Positions 1-8,485 of a stretch of 64,000 nucleotides of DNA are shown here, piece after piece. Under the pieces are notes generated by a model. It made no database searches. It worked only from the letters and a program-made list of their open reading frames with translations, and was not told where the DNA came from. Source of the DNA: Azospirillum sp. 47_25 (GTDB lineage Bacteria > Pseudomonadota > Alphaproteobacteria > RF32 > CAG-239); NCBI GenBank assembly GCA_001917125.1, contig MNTU01000017.1:1-64000 (forward strand). The letters are read 5' to 3'. Positions within the stretch are counted from its first letter, which is position 1; each line of letters starts with the position of its first letter. A program made the position numbers and the translations under genes.

Positions 1-177
1 CGGTATTAGCAGTCGTTTCCAACTGTTGTTCCCCACCAAAAGGTACGTTCCCACGTGTTACTCACCAGTGCGCTACTTTCATTGCTCGGTGCAAGCACCA
101 AACAAATCACGTTCAACTTGCATGTGTTAAGCCTGCCGCCAGCGTTCGTTCTGAGCCAGGATCAAACTCTCATATTA
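1..177 (-). rRNA. rrs: 16S ribosomal RNA, 5' end (partial)
   Basis: The minus strand carries the universal 16S 5' primer site (AGAGTTTGATCCTGGCTCAG, read from about 170 down to 151), followed by the AACGAACGCTGGCGGCAGGC block typical of Alphaproteobacteria and the GTGAGTAACACGTGGG block. The gene runs off the left edge, so only about the first 177 nt are present. The mature 5' end near 177 is placed by analogy with the E. coli offset (seven bases before AGAGTTTG) and may be off by a few bases. An rrn-type promoter lies upstream at 376-404. Confidence 0.97.
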
Positions 178-375
178 AAATGATTTATCAATCCTGTCTA
201 AATTACTCATAAAAGAATTTCTTTGGTTCCTTTGAATACTTCAGACTTTATTCATATCTTCTCAATATTAAATACCGTCTGCGTATCCTCTTTTTTTCTT
301 CTTATTCACTCTGTTCTATAACTGCCATTCGGTTGGTGTTTTAAGTGAAGCACCGTTACCGTGTCGGCGAAGTGG

Positions 376-404
376 TTTATAGGACAACCCAAGCAAGATG
401 TCAA
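376..404 (-). promoter_or_regulatory. rRNA operon promoter and leader
   Basis: Read on the minus strand there is a perfect -35 TTGACA (404-399), a 17-bp spacer and a TATAAA -10 (381-376), a near-consensus sigma70-type promoter. The leader to the 16S 5' end (375-178) is about 200 nt; I did not find a convincing boxA in it. Positions 405-583, between this promoter and the first plus-strand gene, are AT-rich with homopolymer runs and hold nothing else I can support. Confidence 0.8.
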
Positions 405-583
405 CACAAAAAAGCAAAAAAATTTGATTTTTTTTCACATTTTTTCTAACTCATTGATTAGAGGATAATTTTTTGTGCATGTTTTTTGAAAGGAAAACGA
501 GGGTTTGTTTCCTTTTTTTTAACCTTATCGCCTTACTATAGGTTCAATATAGCATAACAGAAAAAGATAACAAGGTAGCATTT

Positions 584-1021
584 ATGTTAAAAAACAGTAT
601 CTTAGCTCTAACTTTAGTTGTAATCCTTTCGGCTTGCGGGAATCAGGAGAAGCCGATATTAAAAGGAGTCGACGGTTCCGAAGTTCCGCCGGCGTTTGCA
701 AGTTTTCCCGATGTTCCGTTTCCGGAACCCTCTTATATAGATATGGGTGAGACCAGAACTCTGGGCAGCGGACAGAACTGGAGCGGCAGTTTGATTTTTT
801 CGACTCCTTTTTCAGCCAACAGCATTTATGATTTCTACGTTTCCGAAATGCCGAAGCTGCGTTGGTCGGAAGTGGCGGTTGTGCGCGCAAAAATCAGCCA
901 TATGACTTACTTGCGCGACCGCAGGGCAATTCAAATTCTGATTGAGCGGCTGGGCAGCGACGAATCGCTGGTGACAATCACGGCAATTCCGAATGACACC
1001 GGCGTTACACAAAAGAACTGA
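584..1021 (+). CDS. Small predicted lipoprotein
   Basis: 145-aa protein of unknown function with a clear lipoprotein signal: a hydrophobic stretch at residues 6-15 followed by lipobox L-S-A-C with the acylated Cys at 18. The next residue is Gly, so it is probably not retained in the inner membrane. The mature part has no membrane segment. Its second half (an FY-x3-EMP-x2-RW stretch at about residues 85-95, then a predicted beta-rich segment) resembles many small proteobacterial lipoproteins. The start is ATG after AAGGT. It is the first plus-strand gene beyond the rRNA promoter and is followed 17 bp later by the hydrolase-like gene, so the two are probably co-transcribed. I do not recognise a named family. 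Confidence 0.75.
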   Translation: MLKNSILALTLVVILSACGNQEKPILKGVDGSEVPPAFASFPDVPFPEPSYIDMGETRTLGSGQNWSGSLIFSTPFSANSIYDFYVSEMPKLRWSEVAVVRAKISHMTYLRDRRAIQILIERLGSDESLVTITAIPNDTGVTQKN

Positions 1022-1038
1022 TTCAGGAGTCTTAACCG

Positions 1039-1881
1039 ATGCGATTCGACTTTTTTACTCTGGGCGGCAGCCAATTCTGGGAAGACGTCTTTTTTTATCA
1101 AAAGTGGCGAATCCAGAGAAATTATAAGACGAAACAATACCGGCTCCTGGATAACTGGGACATTCGGCGCGCGGAAGGCCGTTTTGAGAACTGCCGGCGT
1201 GCTTTTCTTAAATATATTGAAGTCTTCCAGCTTTCGCGGCAGAAGGGACATATGGTTATTATGCTGCACGGACTCGGCGAAAGCAAAAACATCTTCAAGC
1301 CTTTATGGCGAGAGGCACTGAAAAACGGCTATATGGCCGCGGCAATCAACTATCCTTCCACCCGCAAGAGAATCGACGGACACATTCGCCAGCTTGACTT
1401 TTTTATGAATCATCTGGAAGACGTACAGGAAGTTTCTTTTGTAACAAACGGTATCGGCGGCGTCATTTTAAGGAAATTGCTTTCGTTTGATTCGCCGTGG
1501 CGGCACAAAATAAAGCTCAACCGGATTGTAGAGGTCAGCCCTCCGAATCAGGGAAGCACTCTGTTTAAGCTGTTGGACAAATACCGGCTTTTTCAACGGG
1601 TTCTGGGACCGATTCTGAAAGATGTTACGCCGGAAGCGGCCAAACGCCTTCCGCCGTTTGAGAATCCTCAGCAAGTCGGCATTATCAATTGCGTGCCGGT
1701 GTGGAAACGAATCCTGTTCCTGCTGCCCGAAAAATGGCGGCAAATGCTGGGAAGCGGCGAAGATGCCGAACTAAAAGGCGTCAAACAAACAATTACGATA
1801 AAAAATACGTTTTTTAATCCTTTTAAAAATGAAGAAGTTGTTCGCAGGTGCGTCAAATTTTTGAATCAGGGCAAGTTCTGA
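1039..1881 (+). CDS. Alpha/beta-hydrolase-fold protein lacking the serine nucleophile
   Basis: 280 aa. The core of a lipase/PGAP1-like alpha/beta hydrolase is visible: the oxyanion-hole loop LHGLGES (about residues 76-82), a second strand with AAINYPST, and the nucleophile-elbow region at 133-143. In active relatives the elbow reads [V/T]-H-S-x-G-G; here it is V-T-N-G-I-G-G (residues 135-141), so Ser is replaced by Gly and the preceding His by Asn. A later VSPPNQGS segment matches the family's SPN-x-GS loop. There is no signal peptide, so it is probably cytoplasmic. A good AGGAG site precedes the ATG. The fold assignment is strong; loss of classical esterase activity is inferred from the missing Ser. 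Confidence 0.8.
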   Translation: MRFDFFTLGGSQFWEDVFFYQKWRIQRNYKTKQYRLLDNWDIRRAEGRFENCRRAFLKYIEVFQLSRQKGHMVIMLHGLGESKNIFKPLWREALKNGYMAAAINYPSTRKRIDGHIRQLDFFMNHLEDVQEVSFVTNGIGGVILRKLLSFDSPWRHKIKLNRIVEVSPPNQGSTLFKLLDKYRLFQRVLGPILKDVTPEAAKRLPPFENPQQVGIINCVPVWKRILFLLPEKWRQMLGSGEDAELKGVKQTITIKNTFFNPFKNEEVVRRCVKFLNQGKF

Positions 1882-1981
1882 AACATGGCGAAAAAATCAA
1901 AAAACTGTAACAAATTTTTTTACTTTTATATGCTAGAATAGAGATAGCATGAAGCAGAAGCTTTAAAAAACCGAGGATATG

Positions 1982-2173
1982 ATGAGAGCAATACTGGTAA
2001 ACATAATCATCTTTATGGCCATTATCGGAGCCTATTATATTGACTTCTTCGGCTGGTTTACCTCTCGTTATGCCTTTTGGGGCGCATTAGCTCTGGTGGC
2101 GGTTGTATTTATTATTGCAATAAAAGTTCTGGGCAATCCTTTTGCCGGAGGAGACGACGATGACGATAAATAA
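1982..2173 (+). CDS. Small two-TM membrane protein, first gene of the VirB6 cluster
   Basis: 63 aa with two hydrophobic segments (about residues 3-21 and 29-49) joined by a short aromatic loop, ending in an acidic tail of five Asp and a Lys. Two ATG codons lie in tandem (1979 and 1982); the second has better spacing to GAGG at 1973-1976. The 3' end overlaps the next gene by 14 bp, so expression is probably coupled to the first VirB6-like protein. Size, topology and position suggest a small accessory subunit of the secretion system. I cannot assign it to a VirB family. Confidence 0.65.
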   Translation: MRAILVNIIIFMAIIGAYYIDFFGWFTSRYAFWGALALVAVVFIIAIKVLGNPFAGGDDDDDK

Positions 2174-4997
2174 GTTTATAAAATATACCTCCCTGTTAGT
2201 GCTCGGAACCTGGATGCTGTCTGCTCCGGGCAATGCTTTTGCTGAAAACGAAGCTGTCAGCAAAGAGGTTAATGAAACAATCAATCGCCTGATGACACCT
2301 GACGACAACGGCACCCATGCAGAAAAATTAAAAAATGAAGAATTAGCCGAAATCCGCAGTAACCTGCTTTCTAAGATTAAAGGTCTCCAAGAGAAATACA
2401 AAAAAAATATGGAAACGATTGAAGGCTATCAGAAACAGATTGAAGAATTGCAAAAAAAAGTTGGAGAAGTGCAAAAAGAGCTGGATGGTTTTCAAAAGAC
2501 AGCAATTATCGGCGGTGCCCTTGCCATTATCGGTGCTGTCGGTCTGGCAATCGGCACCGGGGGTGTGGGATTGGTTATCGGCGGTATAGTTCTGGCAGTA
2601 GGATCCATGGCGGCAAAAAACTATGCCGAAGATCCGGATTCGCTGAGACGCTTGATTAACGGCAGCTATACATGGTCCACACAGCAGCTGATTTCCAATA
2701 CGAAAACTATTGATGCTTCCAGTATTACTAATGTGGAAGCCAAAGATGAGAAACAGAAACAAGCCCTGCAAAAGGCCATCAGTGTCGTCCAAGAATACAA
2801 TGCCGTAGCTCAAAAACTTCATGAACTTGGCAAATCTGCACTTTCTACAGCACAGCAACTTGATCAGAAAGTCGAAGAACTTAACAGCATGCAGACAACC
2901 ATTAAGGCCGGGCAATCTCTTTATAAATATACTGTCATGGGTAAAGACAAAGATGGCAACCCCTTTATCCTTGCTGAATATTATTTCATAATGGAGGGCG
3001 ACAAATTCCAGTCCATTACCGGCGTTACCCGCGGTTGTGTGCCGTTGCCGGCCAAACTGGCAGAATCCAGAAGCTGTATTTACTGCCCGTTATTTAAAAC
3101 GATTTTCAATGCGGCACAAAGCATGTCCACCAAAGCTTATGACAAACTGGCCGGGCCGTTGGCCAATGTGATGCTGATTGGTTTTGCCATTGTGATTGCT
3201 TTTATGGTTTTGAAAAACGTCAGTTCGTTTACCAAGCAGGATGCACCCAAATTCGTAACCGAGCTGCTGGTCAATATGTTTAAGGTTCTGGTAGCTTATT
3301 ATATGTTAAAAAACGCTAATATCGTTTACGGCTACATCGTGGGTCCCGTACTTAAAGCCGGTTTTGAATTCGGTTCAAGTCTGCTGTTTGCTAAAAACGA
3401 CAGCTATCTGGCGGCCTGTGATGTTTCAAAAACGCTTCAGGGCGTGTCAAACGGGGTTATGCCGGCATACCTTTACACCAATCTGGATTGCTTTATCAAA
3501 GCCGTACAAGCAGAAGTGGCCGTTCCGCAGAGTGTCGGTTCATCTTTAATGTGCGTTGCCCGTAATGCCGGTAAAGAGAGTATCGGACCCGTCCGCAACG
3601 TTTTGTGGGATTTCGGCATGATGTTCCAAGGATTTGCCATTTGGGTCATGGGCTGGATTATCTCTTTGGCTTTTGCTTTTTATCTGATTGATGCGACAAT
3701 TCAGCTGGGCATTATCGGCGCTTTGATGCCGTTCCTGATCGCCTGCTGGCCGTTTAAGGCAACCCGCAACTATACGAGCAAAGGCTGGGGTATCTTTATG
3801 AACACATTCTTCGTTTATGTTTTCATGGGATTGGTCGTCAGTATCAACGTTGAATTGCTGGGACAGGGATTAACCGGTTCCAAAGGCGGATTTGATGCCA
3901 TTATGAAAGCCTTGAACGGTAATAACGTTCAAGAACTCAAAGAATTACTGGATATCGGCTTTGCCGGCTTCCTGGTCTTGGTTGCCTGCTGTCTGTTTGC
4001 CTTTAAACTGACCGGACAAGCTTCTGATTTGGCCGGAACCATGGCCGGCGGCGGCGGACCGAAAATCGGTGCCAACATCGGCGGTCTGGCTTATGGTGCT
4101 GCGACAAAAGGCGTTCAGGGAACCCTTAAGACAGGTCTCGGCGCGGCTAAAGCCGTCAGTGACAAAACCGGGCTTACCAATGTTGTCAACAAAGGCAGAG
4201 ATTGGGCGAAAGATAAAGTTTGGGGTGCTGTCGGCTTAGGACGCCGCAGCGGCGCTGCCGGAAATAAAGCTGCACTTCGAGCAAAAACGAATCCTTTAGC
4301 TCATTCTGCTTTAGGTGATGGAGGTGCTTTACAAAATAAATCGAATCCAACTCTTTCCAATGCTGAGAATCAAACAGCACAAAATGAAATAAAAAGTAAT
4401 CCTCTCTCTCATAGTGCCTTGGGTGATGGCGGTGAGAATCAAATCAAGAAGATGCAGCAGGCCGGACCGCGGTCGCAGCAACCGGCAACACCTTCGCCGC
4501 AAACACCGACGAATCCGTCAACCCCGCAAGGCGGTGCCGCTCAAGGCGGAACACCGCACGGAAATCAGGCGGATGCGCAGCAGACTCAGACGCCGCAACA
4601 GACACCCGAGCAAATGAGACAGCAGCTGGAAAGTGATTACAACAACACCGCCAACGGCAGAGCCGGCCGGCAGATGATTCAAAACCAGACGGCAGAAGTT
4701 GCCCGCAACAAAAAAGCGGAAAACGAAGCTCAGGGTAAAATGAATTATCATAACCGCAGAGCCGATGACTACCTGAAAAAGGCTCAGTCCGCCTCTGACC
4801 CGGCTCAGAAAAAGAACTTTGAAAACCTGGCAAACGCTCAGTTTGAAGAGGCCGTCAAAGCCGAAGCCGCCTATAACAAGGCTAAAGCCGACACTCAAAA
4901 GGCTCAAAGCGAGCTGGATGCCATAAAACAGGAGAATGAGCGTTACAAGAACCAATATGTTCAAGACGAAATGAAAAAACGCAACCCGAAAAAATAA
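2160..4997 (+). CDS. virB6: VirB6/TrbL-like inner-membrane T4SS protein, copy 1
   Basis: 945 aa. A signal peptide is seen (cleavage near GNAFA-EN, residue 28), then a coiled coil (about 55-115), a glycine-rich hydrophobic hairpin (about 115-155), a C-x2-C pair (Cys306, Cys309) just before the polytopic core, several TM helices (about 330-640) and a long polar Gln/Pro/Ala tail with a second coiled coil. The core contains FYLIDATIQLG followed by LMP-x5-CWPF-x2-T, a signature shared with the next three genes. VirB6 proteins form the inner-membrane base of the channel and contact VirB8, VirB9 and VirB10. ATG at 2160 is chosen because GGAGGAG lies 8 bp upstream; it overlaps the preceding gene. The N- and C-terminal extensions greatly exceed a classical VirB6 (about 300 aa). 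Confidence 0.82.
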   Translation: MTINKFIKYTSLLVLGTWMLSAPGNAFAENEAVSKEVNETINRLMTPDDNGTHAEKLKNEELAEIRSNLLSKIKGLQEKYKKNMETIEGYQKQIEELQKKVGEVQKELDGFQKTAIIGGALAIIGAVGLAIGTGGVGLVIGGIVLAVGSMAAKNYAEDPDSLRRLINGSYTWSTQQLISNTKTIDASSITNVEAKDEKQKQALQKAISVVQEYNAVAQKLHELGKSALSTAQQLDQKVEELNSMQTTIKAGQSLYKYTVMGKDKDGNPFILAEYYFIMEGDKFQSITGVTRGCVPLPAKLAESRSCIYCPLFKTIFNAAQSMSTKAYDKLAGPLANVMLIGFAIVIAFMVLKNVSSFTKQDAPKFVTELLVNMFKVLVAYYMLKNANIVYGYIVGPVLKAGFEFGSSLLFAKNDSYLAACDVSKTLQGVSNGVMPAYLYTNLDCFIKAVQAEVAVPQSVGSSLMCVARNAGKESIGPVRNVLWDFGMMFQGFAIWVMGWIISLAFAFYLIDATIQLGIIGALMPFLIACWPFKATRNYTSKGWGIFMNTFFVYVFMGLVVSINVELLGQGLTGSKGGFDAIMKALNGNNVQELKELLDIGFAGFLVLVACCLFAFKLTGQASDLAGTMAGGGGPKIGANIGGLAYGAATKGVQGTLKTGLGAAKAVSDKTGLTNVVNKGRDWAKDKVWGAVGLGRRSGAAGNKAALRAKTNPLAHSALGDGGALQNKSNPTLSNAENQTAQNEIKSNPLSHSALGDGGENQIKKMQQAGPRSQQPATPSPQTPTNPSTPQGGAAQGGTPHGNQADAQQTQTPQQTPEQMRQQLESDYNNTANGRAGRQMIQNQTAEVARNKKAENEAQGKMNYHNRRADDYLKKAQSASDPAQKKNFENLANAQFEEAVKAEAAYNKAKADTQKAQSELDAIKQENERYKNQYVQDEMKKRNPKK

Positions 4998-5021
4998 TTA
5001 TTTTATAACAGAGTAACGACA

Positions 5022-6347
5022 ATGTGGAAAAGTATTGACATAGGACGAGTTTTGAAACTGCTGCTGGTGGTTGCAGTCTCTATGTTCATGCTTACCGCCT
5101 GTGCCAATGACGATAAAAACCCGGATACATCGCGGGCAGCCGTAAAAGGGGACGTTGATGAACAGAGCATCGCGCAAGATCAGGCAACATGCTGGCAGGA
5201 CTCTATCATTGAACTGCTTTATGACAACATGGGCAAAGTGGCAATGGGAACCTATAACAAGATTACTTCCGGCGCCCTGACTTTCATGATGGTTGCCTTT
5301 GCGGTTTGGCTTTCTATCCGCCTGCTGAAACATGTCAGTTCGTTTACCGAAGAAAACATCGGAGAGACCTGGACCGAAATTGCCCGAAAATTCTTCCTTT
5401 GTTTTGCCTGCGGTTATGTGGCATCATCCCCACAGCAGCTGCTGTTCTTCATGAATGACATTATTTTTCCGGTTTATAATGCGTTTCTGGAATTTTCAAG
5501 CGAATTGCTGGCTCATGCCTCGCTCAGCGACAGCAAGGCCAATTCCATAAAAGTTTTCGGATTTAGTTTTACCGCAGGCAAATCTATTATCTGCAAATTG
5601 TCCGACGCTGTTGCCAATGCCGATTTGAGCGGTTTCCCCGAATCGCCGAAAGAGATGATGAAATGCATGGTCTGTGCCATGAATGACCGGATGAATCTGG
5701 GACTGGCAATGGCTTATAAGGTCTTGAAAGCTCCGGGCTTTATGGCCACGATTATCGGTCTGATGATTATCGCCTGCTTTACTTTCGTCAAACTCGGATT
5801 TGTCTTTTATCTGGTTGACACTATTTTCAGATTTACGATTATGGTGGTTATGCTGCCGATTTTGATTATGGGATATCCTTTCGGACCAACTAAAAAATGG
5901 CTGTCGCAAGGCTTTGTCACCATTTTGAATTCTGCCGCATTTATGATGTTTATGGCAATTATGATTGCAATTGCCATGCTGGCTTTGGAGCAAATTATCA
6001 TCGACAATGCCGACATTTTTGAAAACGGCACGGATAAAGATTTCAAAGAATTCAGCATTCCGTTTATGTGCCTGCTGATGATCGGTTTTCTGATTGCTTC
6101 TTCCGTTCAGCTGGCGCAGCAGGTAACCGATTCTCTGGTCGGCGGCAGCTCAAAAGGCAGCTTTAACGCCAAAGCCAAAGCAGTTATTATCGGTGCAGCC
6201 AAAGTTCTGGGCAGTATCTTTACCGCCGGTGCAGTTGCCGCCGTCAGCAAGGTCGCCGCCGGACGCAAAATTATTGAAAAAGTTCAGAACGGAAAAGCCA
6301 AAGTCGCTTCGTTCAAAAACAAAATGAACAGTTTGCGGGGGAGGTAA
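5022..6347 (+). CDS. virB6: VirB6/TrbL-like protein, copy 2, with lipoprotein signal
   Basis: 441 aa, the shortest of the four paralogues. The N-terminus reads as a lipoprotein signal (hydrophobic 11-24, then L-T-A-C with Cys27). It is followed by a short polar stretch and a polytopic membrane core with the shared signature (FYLVDTIFRF, then LP-x4-GYPFGPT at about residues 263-293). The C-terminal TM is followed by a basic tail, predicted cytoplasmic by the positive-inside rule. It differs from the other copies in lacking a large extension and the pre-core C-x2-C pair. It starts 24 bp after the previous gene and ends 2 bp before the next. Lipidation of a VirB6 would be unusual, and a plain signal anchor is the alternative. 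Confidence 0.8.
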   Translation: MWKSIDIGRVLKLLLVVAVSMFMLTACANDDKNPDTSRAAVKGDVDEQSIAQDQATCWQDSIIELLYDNMGKVAMGTYNKITSGALTFMMVAFAVWLSIRLLKHVSSFTEENIGETWTEIARKFFLCFACGYVASSPQQLLFFMNDIIFPVYNAFLEFSSELLAHASLSDSKANSIKVFGFSFTAGKSIICKLSDAVANADLSGFPESPKEMMKCMVCAMNDRMNLGLAMAYKVLKAPGFMATIIGLMIIACFTFVKLGFVFYLVDTIFRFTIMVVMLPILIMGYPFGPTKKWLSQGFVTILNSAAFMMFMAIMIAIAMLALEQIIIDNADIFENGTDKDFKEFSIPFMCLLMIGFLIASSVQLAQQVTDSLVGGSSKGSFNAKAKAVIIGAAKVLGSIFTAGAVAAVSKVAAGRKIIEKVQNGKAKVASFKNKMNSLRGR

Positions 6348-6349
6348 AA

Positions 6350-8473
6350 ATGACTGATAAACTCCTCAAACATATTTTTAACTTCTTTCTGGCAGGATTT
6401 CTTTCCCTTAGCGTTATCCGCCCGGTTAATGCTTGGACGATAAATTTTACTGAAGAAACATGCGGCTCTGCTTATCAAGGCCGTTCCAAAGGAGAAAAAG
6501 CTTTTGAGCCTTTGGACACTCAAAAAACGCAGCAAAAGGTTAATGAAGTTAATGCAGCCACAACAAAATTAAAAAATTTTTGCGAAAAATTAGCAAAACA
6601 CTTAGAACAAAGAGAAGATAATGGTGAAAAAGTAGATACAAATGTATTTCCAACTCAATCTTTTGACTGGGGATGGAAACAGGAAACTGCTGACGAATAC
6701 AACCAAAGATTTGATAAAATTATTGCTCAAAACCCCAGTTTTAAAAATGAATACGACAGCTTAAAAGCGGAATATGAAAAATTAAACACGGAATTAGAGT
6801 TTGCACGTGCCGAAGAATTAGCTGAGCATAAGCGTGCCGTTGCAGCCGGAGAATATCAACCTTGCGGCAGCGAATATCCGCGAGGATGTCCGGAAGGTAT
6901 GGAATGCTACTCCAGCTACAGTATGTCAGTTCAAGGGACGGGAGGTTCATATTCTTCATCAACATTATCTTATACATGTAAAAAGCCTGAAGATGTGAAA
7001 AAACCTTTATTTGGAGAAAAACAGAAACCTGTAGAAAAGGGCACGGATACCAGTACCGTTGTTACAACGACAGCCGGATTTTCTTCTTATACGGTTAAGA
7101 CTGATGAAACAGGGAAAAACACAACCGAAGAGGACGGCATAACGGTAAAACGCGGGGACAATTCGGCTTGCAGTATTCCCGACATGCAGAAGATGTATCA
7201 GTCCACCTGTTATTCCTGCAAAATTATCATGACACTGATTACGACGTTTATGAATGCCTGCGGTAAAGTTTATGATTTAACCAGAGAAGCCGGAAGCAAG
7301 GTGTTGGTTATCGGATCAATGTTGTGGCTGGCCGCATTTGCCCTGAAGCTGGTCTCGGCTTTCACCAACCAAGAGCCGATGAGCATTCTCAACACACTGC
7401 TGATCTTCATGTTCAAGGTTGCCGCCGCCTATATCGTAATTAACGTGGGTATCGGCGCCATTGTTGACCTGTTCGTCAATCCTTTGCTGCTGGCCGGTGC
7501 CGACTACGGGCTGGGATTGTTACAGGCGGCAAATCAGGGAATAATCAAAGTTGCTTTGACCTCAAACTTTACCTATAACGGTACAGAAATTATTTCTCCG
7601 GTAGTTATTAACAAAATTATGGCTTTAACCGAGGGAATCGACAAGACGGTTTCCACCAATCTGGTTATCGGACATGCCCTCACCTGCCACTCTTTTAATG
7701 CAGGCATGTTGGAATATACCGGCAGATTATTCGGTGTTAACGTCACTATTCGTATTCCTGACCTCTGGATTTGGCTGTGCGGTGCCGCTATCTGGTTCTG
7801 CGGTTTTATGCTGACTTTAGGTATCGGTTACTATCTGCTTGACGTTTGTTTCAAAATCGGATTCTGCATTATGGCACTGCCGATTGTTATCGGTCTCTGG
7901 CCGTTCGGGCCGACATCAGGCAAGTTTACATCGTGCATGAGCATTATTTTCCGTTCGGCAGCTTTGTTTACTTTCCTAGCTTTGACCACTTCTTATGCAT
8001 TATCGCTGATAAGCGTGTCATTAGGCGATTTGACGACTTTCTATGCCAAAATCAAGGCCGGCGATGCGGAATGGGTTTCCAACACCTTTTCCATTTCAGG
8101 CGCAAACTTTATCCTGATTATGTTTGCTTATGTTTACAGCATTAAAATGATCGGCGCCACGGTTACCGGTTATGTCGGAAAATTCTTTAACGACAGCACA
8201 TTCGGTGATGCCTCTCCGATGCACATGAAAGCAACCCAGATGACCGCCTTTGTAAAAAACAAGGTCACTCAGGCCGCGTCTTTTGCCGGCGGCGTTGTCA
8301 CTCATCAGGCGACACGGGCTGCCGGAGCCGTTGCCGGCGGGGCCGTCAACTTTGTCAAAAACCGGGTAAACGGCGGCAAAGATGCCAACAAAGACAATAA
8401 AGACGCAGACAAAAAAGACAATGAGGGCAAGAAAGAAGGCGACAGCCCGAAAGACAACAATAAGCCGAATTAA
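6350..8473 (+). CDS. virB6: VirB6/TrbL-like protein, copy 3
   Basis: 707 aa. The order is a signal peptide (V-N-A before Trp29), a periplasmic N-terminal region with coiled-coil potential (about 50-165), a Cys-containing Ser/Tyr-rich patch (about 170-215), the C-Y-S-C pair (Cys287, Cys290), a polytopic core (about 315-610) with YYLLDVCFKIG and LP-x4-LWPFGPT, and a highly charged Lys/Asp tail. It is preceded by a strong GGGGGAGG site and nearly abuts copy 2. Role by homology: inner-membrane platform of the T4SS channel. The soluble N-terminal domain is not one I recognise. Together the four tandem copies recall the several VirB6 paralogues of Rickettsiales systems. Confidence 0.82.
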   Translation: MTDKLLKHIFNFFLAGFLSLSVIRPVNAWTINFTEETCGSAYQGRSKGEKAFEPLDTQKTQQKVNEVNAATTKLKNFCEKLAKHLEQREDNGEKVDTNVFPTQSFDWGWKQETADEYNQRFDKIIAQNPSFKNEYDSLKAEYEKLNTELEFARAEELAEHKRAVAAGEYQPCGSEYPRGCPEGMECYSSYSMSVQGTGGSYSSSTLSYTCKKPEDVKKPLFGEKQKPVEKGTDTSTVVTTTAGFSSYTVKTDETGKNTTEEDGITVKRGDNSACSIPDMQKMYQSTCYSCKIIMTLITTFMNACGKVYDLTREAGSKVLVIGSMLWLAAFALKLVSAFTNQEPMSILNTLLIFMFKVAAAYIVINVGIGAIVDLFVNPLLLAGADYGLGLLQAANQGIIKVALTSNFTYNGTEIISPVVINKIMALTEGIDKTVSTNLVIGHALTCHSFNAGMLEYTGRLFGVNVTIRIPDLWIWLCGAAIWFCGFMLTLGIGYYLLDVCFKIGFCIMALPIVIGLWPFGPTSGKFTSCMSIIFRSAALFTFLALTTSYALSLISVSLGDLTTFYAKIKAGDAEWVSNTFSISGANFILIMFAYVYSIKMIGATVTGYVGKFFNDSTFGDASPMHMKATQMTAFVKNKVTQAASFAGGVVTHQATRAAGAVAGGAVNFVKNRVNGGKDANKDNKDADKKDNEGKKEGDSPKDNNKPN

Positions 8474-8485
8474 GCAGGTGTTATT

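Noticed and set aside
1900..1945. Promoter before the VirB6 cluster
   Set aside because: TGTAACAAATTTT and TAGAAT-like hexamers are present but no pair has proper spacing.
2142..2159. Earlier TTG start for the first VirB6 gene
   Set aside because: ATG 2160 has GGAGGAG at ideal spacing and gives a clean signal peptide.
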